From Aegilops tauschii subsp. strangulata (taxonomy: Eukaryota > Streptophyta > Magnoliopsida > Poales > Poaceae): DNA of 64,000 nucleotides. This document shows, piece after piece, positions 47,044-59,299 of the stretch (position 1 is the first letter of the stretch; each line of letters starts with the position of its first letter). Made by a program: the position numbers and the translations under genes. The DNA lies in the NCBI RefSeq assembly GCF_002575655.3, contig NC_053041.3, forward strand, positions 370,557,054 to 370,621,053, in the 5' to 3' direction. The notes beneath the pieces were generated by a model. It was not told where the DNA came from. It was given only the letters and a program-made list of their open reading frames with translations, and searched no databases.

Positions 47044-50000
47044 TGTGACGCCCTCGATTCAATCATACACGCAAATGTGTACGATCAAGATCAAGGACTC
47101 ACGGGAAGATATCACAACATAACTCTAGACACAAATTAAAATAATACAGGCTTTATATTACAAGCCAGAGGGCTCGAATACGTAAGCTCGAATACACAAG
47201 AGTCAGCGGAAGCAACAATATTTGAGTACAGACATAAGTTAGACAAGTTTGCCTTAAGAAGGCCGGCACAAAAGCATCTACGATCGAAAAGGCAAGGCCT
47301 CCTGTCTGGGAGCCTCCTAACTACTCCTGGTCGTCGGCGGTCTCCACGTAGTAGTAGGCATCGGCGGTGGCATCTGGATCCTGGGCTCTGACATCTGGTT
47401 GCATCAACCGGAAAGAAGAAGGAAGGGGGAAAAGGGGAAGCAAAGCAACCGTGAGTACGCTGGTTGCACCCACCACGCTCGCTTAACTCCGGCCGGACAC
47501 ACTTTACTGGGTCATGCCCGGCCTCGGCAAAACAATACGCCGCAACCCGACCTAGACTTAATAGAGAGGTCAGCACGCTGGACTAAACCTATGCCCCCAG
47601 GGGTCATGGGCCATCACCCCGGGAACTCCTGCATGTTGCGTACGCGGCCGGTGAGCCGACCAAGCTACCTCCTTAAAAAAGGCAGGTGCTTACCAATCCA
47701 AACCCGGCGCGCACCGCTCAGTCGCTGGCATCTATTAAGCTTCGGCTGATGTATACGACGCAGAACGCCCATACAATGCCCACGTCATAGTGCTACCAGG
47801 CCAGAGGCCCCTCGGATCAAATATCCAAATCGTAGTGGATTAGGAATGCGCGGTAACAAGCAGAGACTCACAAAAGATGTGACCCCGTCGCACCGTCTCG
47901 AGGACTTGCGGCAAGGTCTAGGAATGCCCGGCCACGCCTCGTAATTATCTCGCGGGCACCCTCCAGGTCAACCCGTCTCCACATCACTCGCGGGTACTCC
48001 TCAGGGTTGACCCGCCTTTCCAAGTAACAGTTGTAAAGTCCAAGTATCCGTGTGTCCAAACATCAAGGGGAAAACCCGAGGAATCACCCCCGATGAATTC
48101 CACTCGATTTAATCATCAAGGTGAATGTAAGAGGAACCACCCCCAAGGTTCACACTTGAGGGGTTGCACGACAGAGTCGTATCGGCAGTGGTTAAGGAGG
48201 AAATCACCCTCGATGACCACGACCGAATAGCTACACTACAGAGATCTCATCAGGAGTGATGTATGAGGTTCCACCCTCGGCACTCGACGGTAACTCTGCA
48301 GAGTCGAGCAACAAAAGGGGCATGATGTGATGTGAGGTGTCAGGCTCTGGTCGTCCATCACGTTGATCGAGTCGTCGATGATGAAGCAGGGGCAACAAGG
48401 ACCAGGTGGGGATCACTGATGGATCACTAACCAACCTATACTGAGCAGTTTAGGATAAGCAGGTAAGGTAACAATAAGCAGGTTACAAAAACAGGCTATG
48501 CATCAGAATAGGAACAAACAATAACAGTAGCAAAATCTAATGCAAGCATGAGAGAATGGAATGGGCGATATCGGGATAATCAAAGGGGGGGCTTGCCTGG
48601 AAGCTCTGCTGAAAGGGAAGAAGGGTCGGCGTCGGCGTAGTCGATCACAGGGGCATCAGCAGCGGTCTCGGGGTCTATCAGAGAAGAAGAGGGGGAAGAA
48701 ACAGTAAATATAAGGCACACAGATGCATCACTAAGCATGACATGATGATATAAAGAACTAGGGGTTCTAACGCGGTACTACACGTTGCAAACCGAGAGGG
48801 AAAACATCCGAAGGGGTTTTCCTGGCATCTAGCTTTTTCCGGATAGGCGAAAGAGAGGGGACGGTTCCATGTTCAGCATGCTAGGGGCATGTGACAGATG
48901 AACGAACCACGTATTCGGATTCATCACGTTTTTCTGAGAAACTTTCATGTATAAAACATTTTCATCCGAGTTACGGTTTATTTTCTATGAATTTTCAAAA
49001 TTTTAAACATTTTCTGGAATTAAATAAATTAACAGAAAGGTTTATTGCGCCAGCATGACGTCACAGTGACATCAGCAGTCAGCAGAGCGGCTGACCAGGT
49101 CAAACCTAACCAGTGGGTCCCACATGTCATACAAAGAGGGCTAATAGTGGGTTATTTTAATTAATTATGGTTAATTAAGGGGGTGGGACCCGGGTGTCAG
49201 TGGCTGCTTAGGTTAATTAAACATTTTAATTTACACTGAAGTTAATTAGCGGGTGGGGCCCGCCTGTCATTGACAAGGGTGCCCAGTCAGCAGAGTTGAC
49301 TGAGTCAACACAGTCAACAAGGCCCCATGGGCCCACACGTCAGCCTCACAGGGGAGGCCACGTGGCGCCACGTCGGACGCCGGCGACGGAGCGGCTCCGA
49401 CGACCAAAGCAACGGCGGCGCCTCACCGGAGTTGGCCGGAGCCGCGCTACAGGGGGCCTCCGGACCTGCGGCTTGGACATAAGGGTGCAGCCCGGCGCCG
49501 CGTACACGATGGTGACGATGACCGGCGTCGGGGACGACCGGAGCATCGCCGGTGGCGAGCGGAGGCGGCAGCGGCGTTCGGGAGCGCATCGGGAAAAGCC
49601 TACGGGGCGCCAAATCGGCCGCGGTTGGTCGCGTTCGAACGGGCATTCGACGCCGCATCCATCTACGGTGGCGGCCCGGCCCGTAACGGCTGGAATGACG
49701 ACGACGAGAGGCGGGGTGGACGCCGGTGTTCGGCCGCGGTTGGAGATGAGGCAAGAGGGTACGGGGACGCACGGGCACGAGCTCGTTGGGCTCCTGGGAG
49801 CACCAGGAGCTCGATGCCGTGCCCAGGTGAGCGCGACAGGAGCTATGGCCACGACGGCGAGGCTATTCATGGTGACGGGCTTACGACAATGGCGACGAGG
49901 TAGCTATGGTGCGCGAGGGGTCAACGAAGAGGAGCAAGGGACGGAGAAGCTCACCGCGCGGCTCACACATAGGCCCGTGACGATTTAGGAGCTGCAGAAC

Positions 50001-50773
50001 GCCGTCGGGGAAGAAGGGGATCGCCGGCGATCAAAGATGCAGACGATGGCAAACGGAGGCAGCGGGGCTCCGTGTCTCCACCTTGTGGCAACAGGAGAGG
50101 TGGCCGACCGTGGCGAGGCCCGTGGACAAGGCCAGCGGGCACGGGGCCGCCGGTGGCCGCGGAGATGACGGAAGGCAGTGGCGATGGCACTCGGTGAGGA
50201 GGAAGAGAAGGGGATCTGGGGGAGAGGGAGAGGCAGGGGCGGAGAGACGAGAGTGGCGGTAGGTGAGGGGGAGGACTCGAGGTGTCCGAGGGCGTGGAGG
50301 CCTTATCCTCCCCTCGACGCCGGCGAGGGGGGTCCGGTGGCGACCGCGCCCTGTGGCGGCGCACGACTGAGGAACAGGAAGGGGGCGCGGTGCGGGGATC
50401 TGGGCCGGCTTGCTGGGATGGGCCGAGGCCCATGGGAAGGCCAGGGGCTCTCCCACCCCTTTGCTTTTCCTTTTCCTTTTCTTTTTTTTAACTTTTGCCT
50501 TTTCTTTTAAAAACTTTCTGTTTTAGCTATTCTAGGCCATTTAGACACTTTGCAAAAATGTTGGTTCACCACCCATATTAATTATGCATTATTTGGCACA
50601 AGACAAACATTTTAGTTTTCAAGTTTGAGCATTTTGAATTTCACTCATCATTTGAAATTGAATTCAACTGGAATTTGAAAGAGAGAGGGGACAATGATGA
50701 TCAAAAACTTGTTTTGCAAATGATTAACTTAACCCCAGGGATTACTGTAGCATCATTACACTGGGGTGTTACA
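47044..50773 (-). repeat. 3' LTR of the chromovirus derivative (internal deletion)
   Basis: 3730 bp. Relative to the right LTR it lacks the segment corresponding to about 54035-54425, and about 13 bp near its plus-strand start. GC-rich parts (49300-50450) are open in many frames on both strands, and the corresponding ORFs in the two LTRs are not maintained at equal length. A polypyrimidine tract lies at 50459-50500. Confidence 0.88.
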
Positions 50774-50809
50774 ACTCTCCTCCTCTAAAAGAAATTCTCG
50801 TCCCGAGAA

Positions 50810-51232
50810 TTAAGAGGTAGAAGGGAAAAGATCAGGGTATTCAACACGGAGGTTATCCTCGCGTTCCCAAGTGGCTTTATCTTTAGTATGATTCGACCAT
50901 TGCACCTTGAGGAACTTGGTAACCTTCTGGTGGGTTCGACGTTCAGCTTCTTCAAGAATGCGGATCGGATGCTCTTTGTATGGGAGATCATCTTGAATTT
51001 CAATCAATTCCAGATCCACTTCACGTTCCGGATCCTTGAAACATCGACAAAGTTGCGACACATGGAAGACGTCATGGACGTGAGAGAACTGAGGTGGCAA
51101 CTCCAATTGATAAGCCACCAGTCCATGATGGGCCAGCATACGGAAAGGACCAATAGGCAAAGTTCTCGTCCATCGGTGATACCGAAATGTCAGCAACATT
51201 AGTAACAGGGTCTCACTGACAAGGTTGTACAT
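50810..51232 (-). pseudogene. Integrase C-terminus with chromodomain (chromovirus remnant)
   Basis: In intact chromoviruses the chromodomain at the integrase C-terminus guides insertion to marked chromatin. Visible here are LPIGPFRMLAHHGLVAYQLE (GPY/F-type module, residues about 25-44), FSHVHDVFHVSQLCRCF (49-65), and the chromodomain-like tail RRTHQKVTKFLKVQWSNH then KATWEREDNLRVEYPDLF (about 98-136, with the W and E-W/E pattern). The first 24 residues do not fit the family, so the ORF starts in unrelated frame. The rest of pol is absent from 51233 to 53600. The stop is just before the PPT, as expected for the 3' end of pol. Confidence 0.85.
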
Positions 51233-53601
51233 GGGGGTGTTTTATAAGAAGGGATTTATTTCTGCTTATATCATATAGATCAGAAGAAAGGTTAAACAAA
51301 CCAATGGAAAGGAATATGTGTTTACACATAAGAGTTGGGAGTATATCCTTCCCAAGGAAAAGCGGAGCAGGATATACATGATAGGACAGCAAGTTCAAAA
51401 GCATTTAGATAATGGGGCGAGGGAAGAATCATGATATTACCCATACAACGGTGTGAGGGTAATTGAACGAGAAACATTTTGTATTATGCTTCTGATGTTC
51501 TTGTTGATATTCCGAATACCATAGTCATGCTTCGATGCAGCAACGATATGGTGTCAAGTAAAGATTGGGTTCAAAGATCTCAACAGATACCGCGAAACAA
51601 TTCCAAGATTATCTCAGAACGTAAGGAATAACCAAGCACAACCAGGTCTGTGTTGGCAGAAAGTCAAGATGTCATCGATGATATCACAAATCATCGAGGG
51701 GTAGGGATGGTATTTCTAGCCATGAATTCAATTGACATCTCTGAAGAAGCCAAAGTGTTGACGGTGATCACGAAATTTTTTGTCGAGAGACTCTATGAAG
51801 ATGCCATCGAGCAGAAAAGGAAGGATGAAGTGAAAGGCTATGAGAACCACGGATTCGGCACAAGCTCGAAGTCAAGCTTGTTGTTCGAGGGGAAATGATA
51901 AGATGAGGAAGATCTACGTAAGCTTAGCTCGTCGTCGGAAGTTGCTCCGGGCGTAAGGACCAGGTAGCACAGTTAAAAGTTGACACGATAAAAATATAGC
52001 CGATCAGGCTAGGAATGATGTGATGGGGGTATAAAACTTCCCAGTATCAAGTACTAGGTGTAATGCCGGAAGGTAATTCGGAGTAGAGGTTGGACGGGGG
52101 AAATGATTTGTAGAGGATAAGTATTTTAACTTATCCGGTAAATGGAATCAAGGAGGAAATAAGGTCAGAACCACGATTGCAAAGGATCAATTCATAGATA
52201 CAAGATGAGCTTGTACCAAAGAAATAATTATTTTTACGAGCAGCTTCCATGATAAGTTCTACATCGGGTTCATGGGCATGAACACAAAGGTTCAAGGTCG
52301 ACTCCCACTTCTTCAATGCATAACCTTTCATTCACTCCTCGTTTTCAAAGAAATTGTAGTGCAGAAGATTTATCTGGCGAAGTACCAGAAGGGTAAGATT
52401 CGTGAGAACTCTCAGGTTCACACGGATTATGGAAGGCATAAGTTCAACCCATCGGGGCATTTTTACGAATCTATACAACCATCAACCAAGCAAAAGATAC
52501 GAGTTCGAAAGCAGAGTATCAAAGTCAAAGCAGATGATACAATTTACCGAAGGTATTATGTATCAGGGAAAAACTCACAAGATTTTGGATGTGAAGGACA
52601 TTGTCGGATAACAACCCAGCAATGGATCTGGCGATTCTCGCCAGAGTTGATGTGAGTATCGGTAATCAATCAGATGAACAAGGGGATGCAATGGTGTCGG
52701 CTTGTAGAAACGTCTGAATGATTTGATGCTTGGGTAAAGAGGAATTATGATTTCAAGACGAAGGATCAGAAGCAAAGGCTCTGATCAAAAGATGAGTAAG
52801 TTGAATAGACTTAGAGTTGCACCCGATCAAATCTAGATTGGGCAAGAACCAGCTCATATCTGGAACGATATCTGAGCCGGAAAGAAAATTTCCAAGGATT
52901 ATTTGATGATTGCGAGTATTCGCACACACGCTGAATCCATAGGAACAGAATGACAATCACAAAGTATTTTAAAGTATATTGCTAGACATATGGAATTAAT
53001 CCTAATGCAAGCATTCAAGGAGAATCAAGAGCAATAGGCTACAGAGGATTTTTGAAAGATCAGATAACTTTTTCAGGTATTTTGGAAAGCAAATGAACAA
53101 CTAGGGATGAACGAACCCCGGTTAAGTGAATTATCCACAGTTCGAAAAGAAGCTGCAAAGCAGAAGGCACAAAGGATTCTCGGAACAACGGAGAGTACTA
53201 GTGGTATCTTGTAATAACAGGAGCAACTAGGGATGAAGGTACAAACGGCAAGGATGTTATTCAGGGGGGTTATTGGTGGCCAGGGTCTCGAGAAACATCG
53301 AGGAGTATCCACAGAATCTTCTGGTGAAGCAAGCGATCATCGATAATGTCGGGGCTCTCTGGGAGAGAGTGGGTCCGAGAACCTAAAGTTAGATTTTAGC
53401 AAAATCATTTAACCCGAATAGAAGAGGGATTAGAATCCCAGAGTATAGACGAGGAATAAAAGATCCTAATACCAACCAATGGCGACGTGGGCCCGTAAGG
53501 CACACAGCCATGTTAGTAAAAGTTTTCTAGTGACTAGACTCAACTTCGGCCAAGGAGTTGGAAAGGGGTCTACCTACAGGCAGTCGGCTCTGATACCAAC
53601 T
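51233..53601 (-). other. Internal sequence of the chromovirus derivative, no recognised gene
   Basis: 2.4 kb in which gag, protease, RT and most of integrase should lie. I see only short ORFs (up to 127 codons, none with a domain). The PBS is at its right edge. It may be highly decayed pol or unrelated filler. Confidence 0.55.
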
Positions 53602-56600
53602 TGTGACGCCCTCGATTAGATCGTACACTGATCATACACGCAAATGTGTACGATCAAGATCAAGGACTCACGGGAAGATACCATAACACAACTCTAGACA
53701 CAAATTAAAACAATACAAGCTTTATATTACAAGCCAGAGGCCTCGAGGGCTCGAATACATAAGCTCGGATACAGAAGAGTCAGCGGAAGCAACAATATCT
53801 GAGTACAGACATAAGTTAGGCAAGTTTGCCTTAAGAAGGCCAACACAAAAGCATCTACGATCAAAAAGGCAAGGCCTCCAGCCTGGGAGCCTCCTAACTA
53901 CTCCTGGTCGTCGGCGGTCTCCACGTAGTAGTAGGCATCAGCGGTGGCATCTGGCTCCTGGGCTCCGACATCTGGTTGCATCAACCGAAAAGAAGAAGAA
54001 AGGGGGAAAGGGGGAAGCAAAGCAACTGTGAGTACTCATCCAAAGTACTCGCAAGCAAGGATCTACACTACATATGCATCGGTATCAATGAAATGGGCTG
54101 TATATGTGGACTGGACTGCAGAATGCCAGAAGAGAAGGGGAAAGCCTAGCCTATCAAAGACTAGCATCTTCAAGCAGCTCCAAGCATCTTGCAGCATCAG
54201 AAGAGATAAGAGTAGCATAAAGTAAAGTGGTAGTAGTGTTAACAACCTCGGCCATAGATCCTTTCTCAACTCCCTACGAGAAAGCAATCCCACAGCCATA
54301 CTATCCAGTTATCACCTCAAGTATCCAGTTCTAGTTGTATCAATCGGGATACAACTCCAAGTGCCTGTTACCGTAGGACAGGCTATCGATAGATGTTTTC
54401 TTCCCTGCAGGGGTGCACCAACTTACCCAGCACGCTCGCTTAACTCCGGCCGGACACACTTTACTGGGTCATGCCCGGCCTCGGCCAAAAAATACGCCGC
54501 AACCCGACCTAGGCTTAATAGAGAGGTCAGCATGCCGGACTAAACCTATGCCCCCAGGGGTCATGGGCCATCGCCCCGGGAACTCCTGCACGTTGCGTAC
54601 GCGGCTGGTGAGCAGACCTAGCTACCTCCTTAAAAAAGGCAGGTGCTTACCAGTCCAACCCGGCGCGCGCCGCTCAGTCGCTGACGTCTATTAAGCTTCG
54701 GATGATGTATACGACGCAGAACGCCCATACAATGCCCACGTGATGGTTAGCGCTATCAGACCAGAGGCCCCTCGGATCAAATATCCAAATCATAGTGGAT
54801 TAAGAACACGCGGTAACAAGCAGAGACTAACGAAAGATGTGACCCCGTCGCCCCGTCTCGAGGACTTGCGACAAGGGCTAGGAATGCCCGGCCACGCCTC
54901 GTAATTATCTCGCGGGCACCCTCCAGGTCAACCCGTCTCCACATCACTCGCGGGTACCCCTCAGGGTCGAGCCGCCTTTCCAAGTAATAGTTGTAAAGTC
55001 CAAGTATATGTGTGTCCAAACATCAAGGGGAAAACCCGGGGAATCACCCCCGGTGAATTCCACTCGATGTAATCATCAAGGTGAACGTAAGAGGAACCAC
55101 CCCCGAGGTTCACACTTGAGGGGTTGCATGACAGAGTCGTATCGGAAGTGGTTAAGGAGGAAATCACCCTCGATGACCACGACCGAATAGCTACACTACA
55201 GAGATCTCATCAGGAGTGATGTATGAGGTTCCACCCTCGGCACTCGATGGTAACTCTGCAGAGTCGAGCAACAAAAGCGGCTTGATGTGATGTGAGGTGT
55301 CGGGCTCTGGTCGTCAATCACGTTGATCGAGTCGTCGATGATGAAGCAGGGGCAACAAGGACCAGGTGGGGGTCACTGATGGATCACTAACCAACCTATA
55401 CTAAGCAGTTTAGGATAAGCAGGTAAGGTAACGATAAGCAGATTACAAAAGCAGGCTATGCATCAGAATAGGAACAAACAATAACAGTAGCAAAATCTAA
55501 TGTAAGCATGAGAGAATGGAATGCGCGATATCGGGATGATCAAAGGGGGGGCTTGCCTAGAAGCTCTGCTGAAAGGGAAGAAGGGTCGTCGTCGACGTAG
55601 TCGATCACAGGGGCATCAGCAGCGGTCTCGGGGTCAATCGGAGAAGAAGAGGGGGAAGAAACAGTAAATATAAGGCACACAGATGCATCACTAAGCATGA
55701 CATGACGATATGCAGAACTAGGGGTTCTAACGCGGTACTACACGTTGCAAAAGGAGAGGGAAAACATCCAAGGGGTTTTCCCGGCATCTGGCTTTTTCCG
55801 GACAAGCGAAAGAGAGGGGACGGTTCCATGTTCAGCATGCTAGGGGCATGTGACAGATGAATGGACCACGTATTCGGATTCGTCACGTTTTCCTGAGCAA
55901 CTTTCATGTAGAAAACATTTTCATCCGAGTTACGGTTTATTTTCTATGAATTTTCAAAGTTTTAAACATTTTCTGGAATTAAATAAATTAACAGAAAGGC
56001 TTATTGCGCTAGCATGACGTCACAGTGACATCAGCAGTCAGCAGGGCGGCTGACCAGGTCAAACCTAACCAGTGGGTCTCACATATCATACAAAGAGGGC
56101 TAACACTGGGTTATTTTAATTACACATGGTTAATTAAGAGGGTGGGCCTCGGGTGTCAGTGGCTGCTTAGGTTAATGAAACATTTTAATTTACACTGAAG
56201 TTAATTAGCGGGTGGGGCCCACCTGTCATTGACAAGGGTGCCCAGTCAGCAGAGTTGACAGAGTCAACACAGTCAACAGGGCCCCATGGGCCCACATGTC
56301 AGCCTCACAGGGGAGGCCACACGGTGCCATGTCGGACGCCGGCGATGGAGCGGCTCCGAAGACCAAAGCAACGGCGGCGCCTCGCCGGAGTTGGCTGGAG
56401 CCGCGCTACAGGGGGCCTCCGGACCTGCGGCTTGGACCTAAGGGTGCGGCCCAGCTCCGCGCACACGATGGTGACGATGACCGGCGTCGGGGACGACCGG
56501 AGCATCACCGGTGGCGAGCGGAGGCGGCAGCGGTGTTCGGGAGCGCATCGGGAAAAGCCTACGGGGCGCCAAATCGGCCGCGGCTGGTCGCGTTCGAACG

Positions 56601-57735
56601 GGCATTCGACGCCGCATCCATATACGGTGGCGGCGCGGCCCGTAACGGGCTGGAACGACGATGACGAGAGGTGGGGCGGACGCCGGCGTTCGGCCGCGGT
56701 TGGAGACGAGGCTAGAGGGTACTGGGAGGCTCAGGCTCGAGCTCGTTGGGCTCCTGGGAGCACCAGGAGGTCGATGTCGTGCCCAGGTGAGCACGACAGA
56801 GGCTATGGCCACGACGGCGAGGCGATTCGCGGCGACGGGCTTACGGCAACGCCGACGAGGTAGCTACGGTGCGTGAGGGGTCAATGAAGAGGAGCAAGGG
56901 ACGGAGAAGCTCACTGCGCGGCTCACACGTAGGCCCGTGGCGATTTAGGAGCTGCAGAACGCCGTCGGGGAAGAAGGGGATCGCCGGAGATCGAAGATGC
57001 AGACGATGGCGAACGGAGGCAGCTGGGCTCCGCGTCTCCACCTTGTGGCACCAGGAGAGGTGGCCGACCGCGGCGAGGCCCGTGGAAAAGGCCAGCGGGC
57101 ACGGGGCCGCCGGTGGCCGTGGAGATGTCGGAAGGCAGCGGCGATGGCGCTCGGTGAGGAGGAAGAGAAGGGGATCTGGGGGAGAGGGAGAGGCAGGGGG
57201 AGGGAGAGGCGGGAGTGGCGGTAGGTGAGGGGGAGGACTCAAGGCGTCCGGGGGCGTGGAGGCCTTATCCTCCCCTCGACGTCGGCGAGGGGGTCCGGTG
57301 GCGACCTCGCCCTGTAGCGGCGCGCGACCGAGGAACAGGAAGGGGGCGCGGTGCGGGGAGCAGGGTCGGCTTGCTGGGATGGGCCGAGGCCCATGGGAAG
57401 GCCAGGGGCTCTCCCACCCCTTTGCTTTTCCTTTTCCTTTTCTTTTTTTTAACTTTTGCCTTTTCTTTTAAAAACTTTCTGTTTTAGCTATTCTAGGCCA
57501 TTTAGGCACTTTGCAAAAATGTTGGTTCACCACCAATATTAATTATGCATTATTTGGCACAAGACAAACATTTTAGTTTTCAAGTTTGAGCATTTTGATG
57601 TTCACTCATCATTTGAAATTGAATTCAACTGGAATTTGAAAGAGAGAGGGGACAATGATGATCAAACATTTGTTTAGAAAAATGATTAACTTAACCCCAG
57701 GGATTACTGTAGCATCATTACACCGGGGTGTTACA
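53602..57735 (-). repeat. 5' LTR of the chromovirus derivative
   Basis: 4134 bp, the fuller of the two LTRs. It shares GC-rich sequence, a polypyrimidine tract (57418-57450) and termini with the left LTR. No gene is supported, although one plus-strand ORF (56255-56863) is 202 codons long; it lies in the GC-rich block and has a frame-shifted counterpart in the other LTR. Confidence 0.88.
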
Positions 57736-57740
57736 GGTGG

Positions 57741-59299
57741 CTGTTTTGAGGAAGGTATATGGTGGGTTTAATGCACCGGCGAAAGTTGCGCGGTACTAGA
57801 GAGGCTAGCAATGGTGGAAGGGTGAGAGTGCGTATAATCCATGGACTCAACATTAGTCATAAAGAACTCACGTACTTATTGCAAAAGTTTATTAGCCCTC
57901 AAAACAAAGTACTAATACGCATGCTCCTAGGGGGATATATTGGTAGGAAAAGACCATCGCTCCTCCCCGTCCGCCACTCATAAGGAAGATAATCAAAGAT
58001 GAATCATGCTCCAACTTCATCGCATAACTAGAGACCATACATGCATGCTTCGGGAATCACAAACCTTAACACAAATATTCTTACTAATCCAAAATTACTC
58101 TCAAGCATGACTCTAATATCATCATCTTTATGTCTCAAAACAAATGCAAGGAATCAAACTTCTCATAAATTCAATGATCTTCATGAAAGTTTTTATTATA
58201 TCCCTCTTGAGTACCCATCATATTAGGACTAACTCCATAACCTAAGAAAATTGCCATACTATTTATAAGACTCTCAAAATAATATAAGTGAAGCATGAGA
58301 GTTCATCAATTTCTTCAAAATAAAACCACGTCGTGCTCTAAAAAGATATAAGTGAAGCACTAGAGCAACTACCTAGCTCAAAAGATATAAGTGAAGCGCA
58401 TAGAGTATTCTAATAAATTCACGATTAATGTGTGTACCTCTCAAAAGGTGTGTACAGCAAGGATGATTGTGGCAAACTAAAAATCAAAGGCTCATATGAT
58501 ACAAGACGCTCCAAGCAAAACACATATCATGTGGTGAATAAAAATATAGCCTCAAGTAATTTTACCGATGGATCGTACATAAAAGAGGGGATGCCATCTG
58601 GGGCATCCCCAAGCTTAGATGCTTGGTTGTCCTTGAATATTACCTTGGGGTGCCTTGGGCATCCCCAAGCTTAGGCTCTTGCCACTCCTTATTCCATAGT
58701 CCATCGAAATTTCACCCAAAACTTGAAAACTTCACAACACAAAACTCAACAGAAAACTCGTGAGATCCGTTAGTGAAACAAAGCGAATAACCACTTTTAG
58801 GTATTGTTGTAAACTCATTCCAATGTTATATTGGTGTTATATCTACTGTATTCTAACTTCTCCATGGTTCATACCCCCCCCCCTCGATACTACACATAGA
58901 TTCATCAAAATAAGCAAACAACACAATGGAAACAGAATGTGTCAAAAATAGAACAGTCTGTAGTAATCTGGACTTTAGCCAAACTTATGTAACTCCACAA
59001 ATTCTGAACAAATAGGACAACAGAGGCAATGTGTATATTAATGAAGTGGAAACAATTTAGAATTTTTCGTCGCTCCAGTGATTTTTAACAATTCTGCTAC
59101 TGGACGAAAAAGTTTCTGTTTTTTCACAGAATCAAATCAACTATCACCCAAATCATCCCACAGGTCTTACTTGGCACAAAAACAAATTAAAACACTAAAA
59201 CACAATCATAACAGAAGTTTAATTGTGTATACTCATAAAAACAGAAAATAAAAATATTGGGTTGTCTCCCAACAAGCGCTTTTCTTTAAAGCCTTTTAG
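57741..59299 (-). other. Gypsy internal non-coding sequence, right piece
   Basis: Continues the 36-kb element. It contains three units with GAAGC/ATATAAGTGAAGC cores and paired arms (58270-58302, 58334-58367, 58376-58406), two PPT-like words (58603-58616, 58659-58672) and a conserved hairpin word (59257-59280). All have counterparts in the plus-strand relative. A C9-type run lies near 58876-58885. Confidence 0.7.
58270..58406 (-). repeat. Three inverted-repeat units around a TTCACTTATAT core
   Basis: Arms on the plus strand: ACTCTC/GAGAGT (58270-58275, 58297-58302), TGCTCT/AGAGCA (58334-58339, 58362-58367) and GCTC/GAGT (58376-58379, 58403-58406, only three of four pairs hold). The core, in sense, is GCTTCACTTATAT. 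They match the five units at 40934-41164. Confidence 0.75.

Larger units (their letters stand above)
47044..57735 (-). mobile_element. Long-LTR chromovirus derivative (Gypsy), pol mostly deleted
   Basis: The LTRs are 47044-50773 (3730 bp) and 53602-57735 (4134 bp), TGTGACGCC...GTGTTACA on the plus strand. The TSD is GGTGG (47039-47043 and 57736-57740). A PBS of initiator-Met type (sense TGGTATCAGAGCC, about 53586-53598) and a purine tract (sense AGAGGAGGAGAGT, 50774-50786) set minus orientation. The 2.8-kb internal part keeps only the C-terminal end of integrase with a chromodomain, which places the parent in the Tekay/Del-type chromoviruses. It cannot move without help. The left LTR lacks about 390 bp present in the right one. 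Confidence 0.9.

Noticed and set aside
49296..50510. 230-codon ORF and neighbours, with a 202-codon counterpart at 56255-56863
   Set aside because: Both are in the GC-rich part of the two LTR copies; the similarity comes from LTR identity, lengths differ, and no domain is visible.
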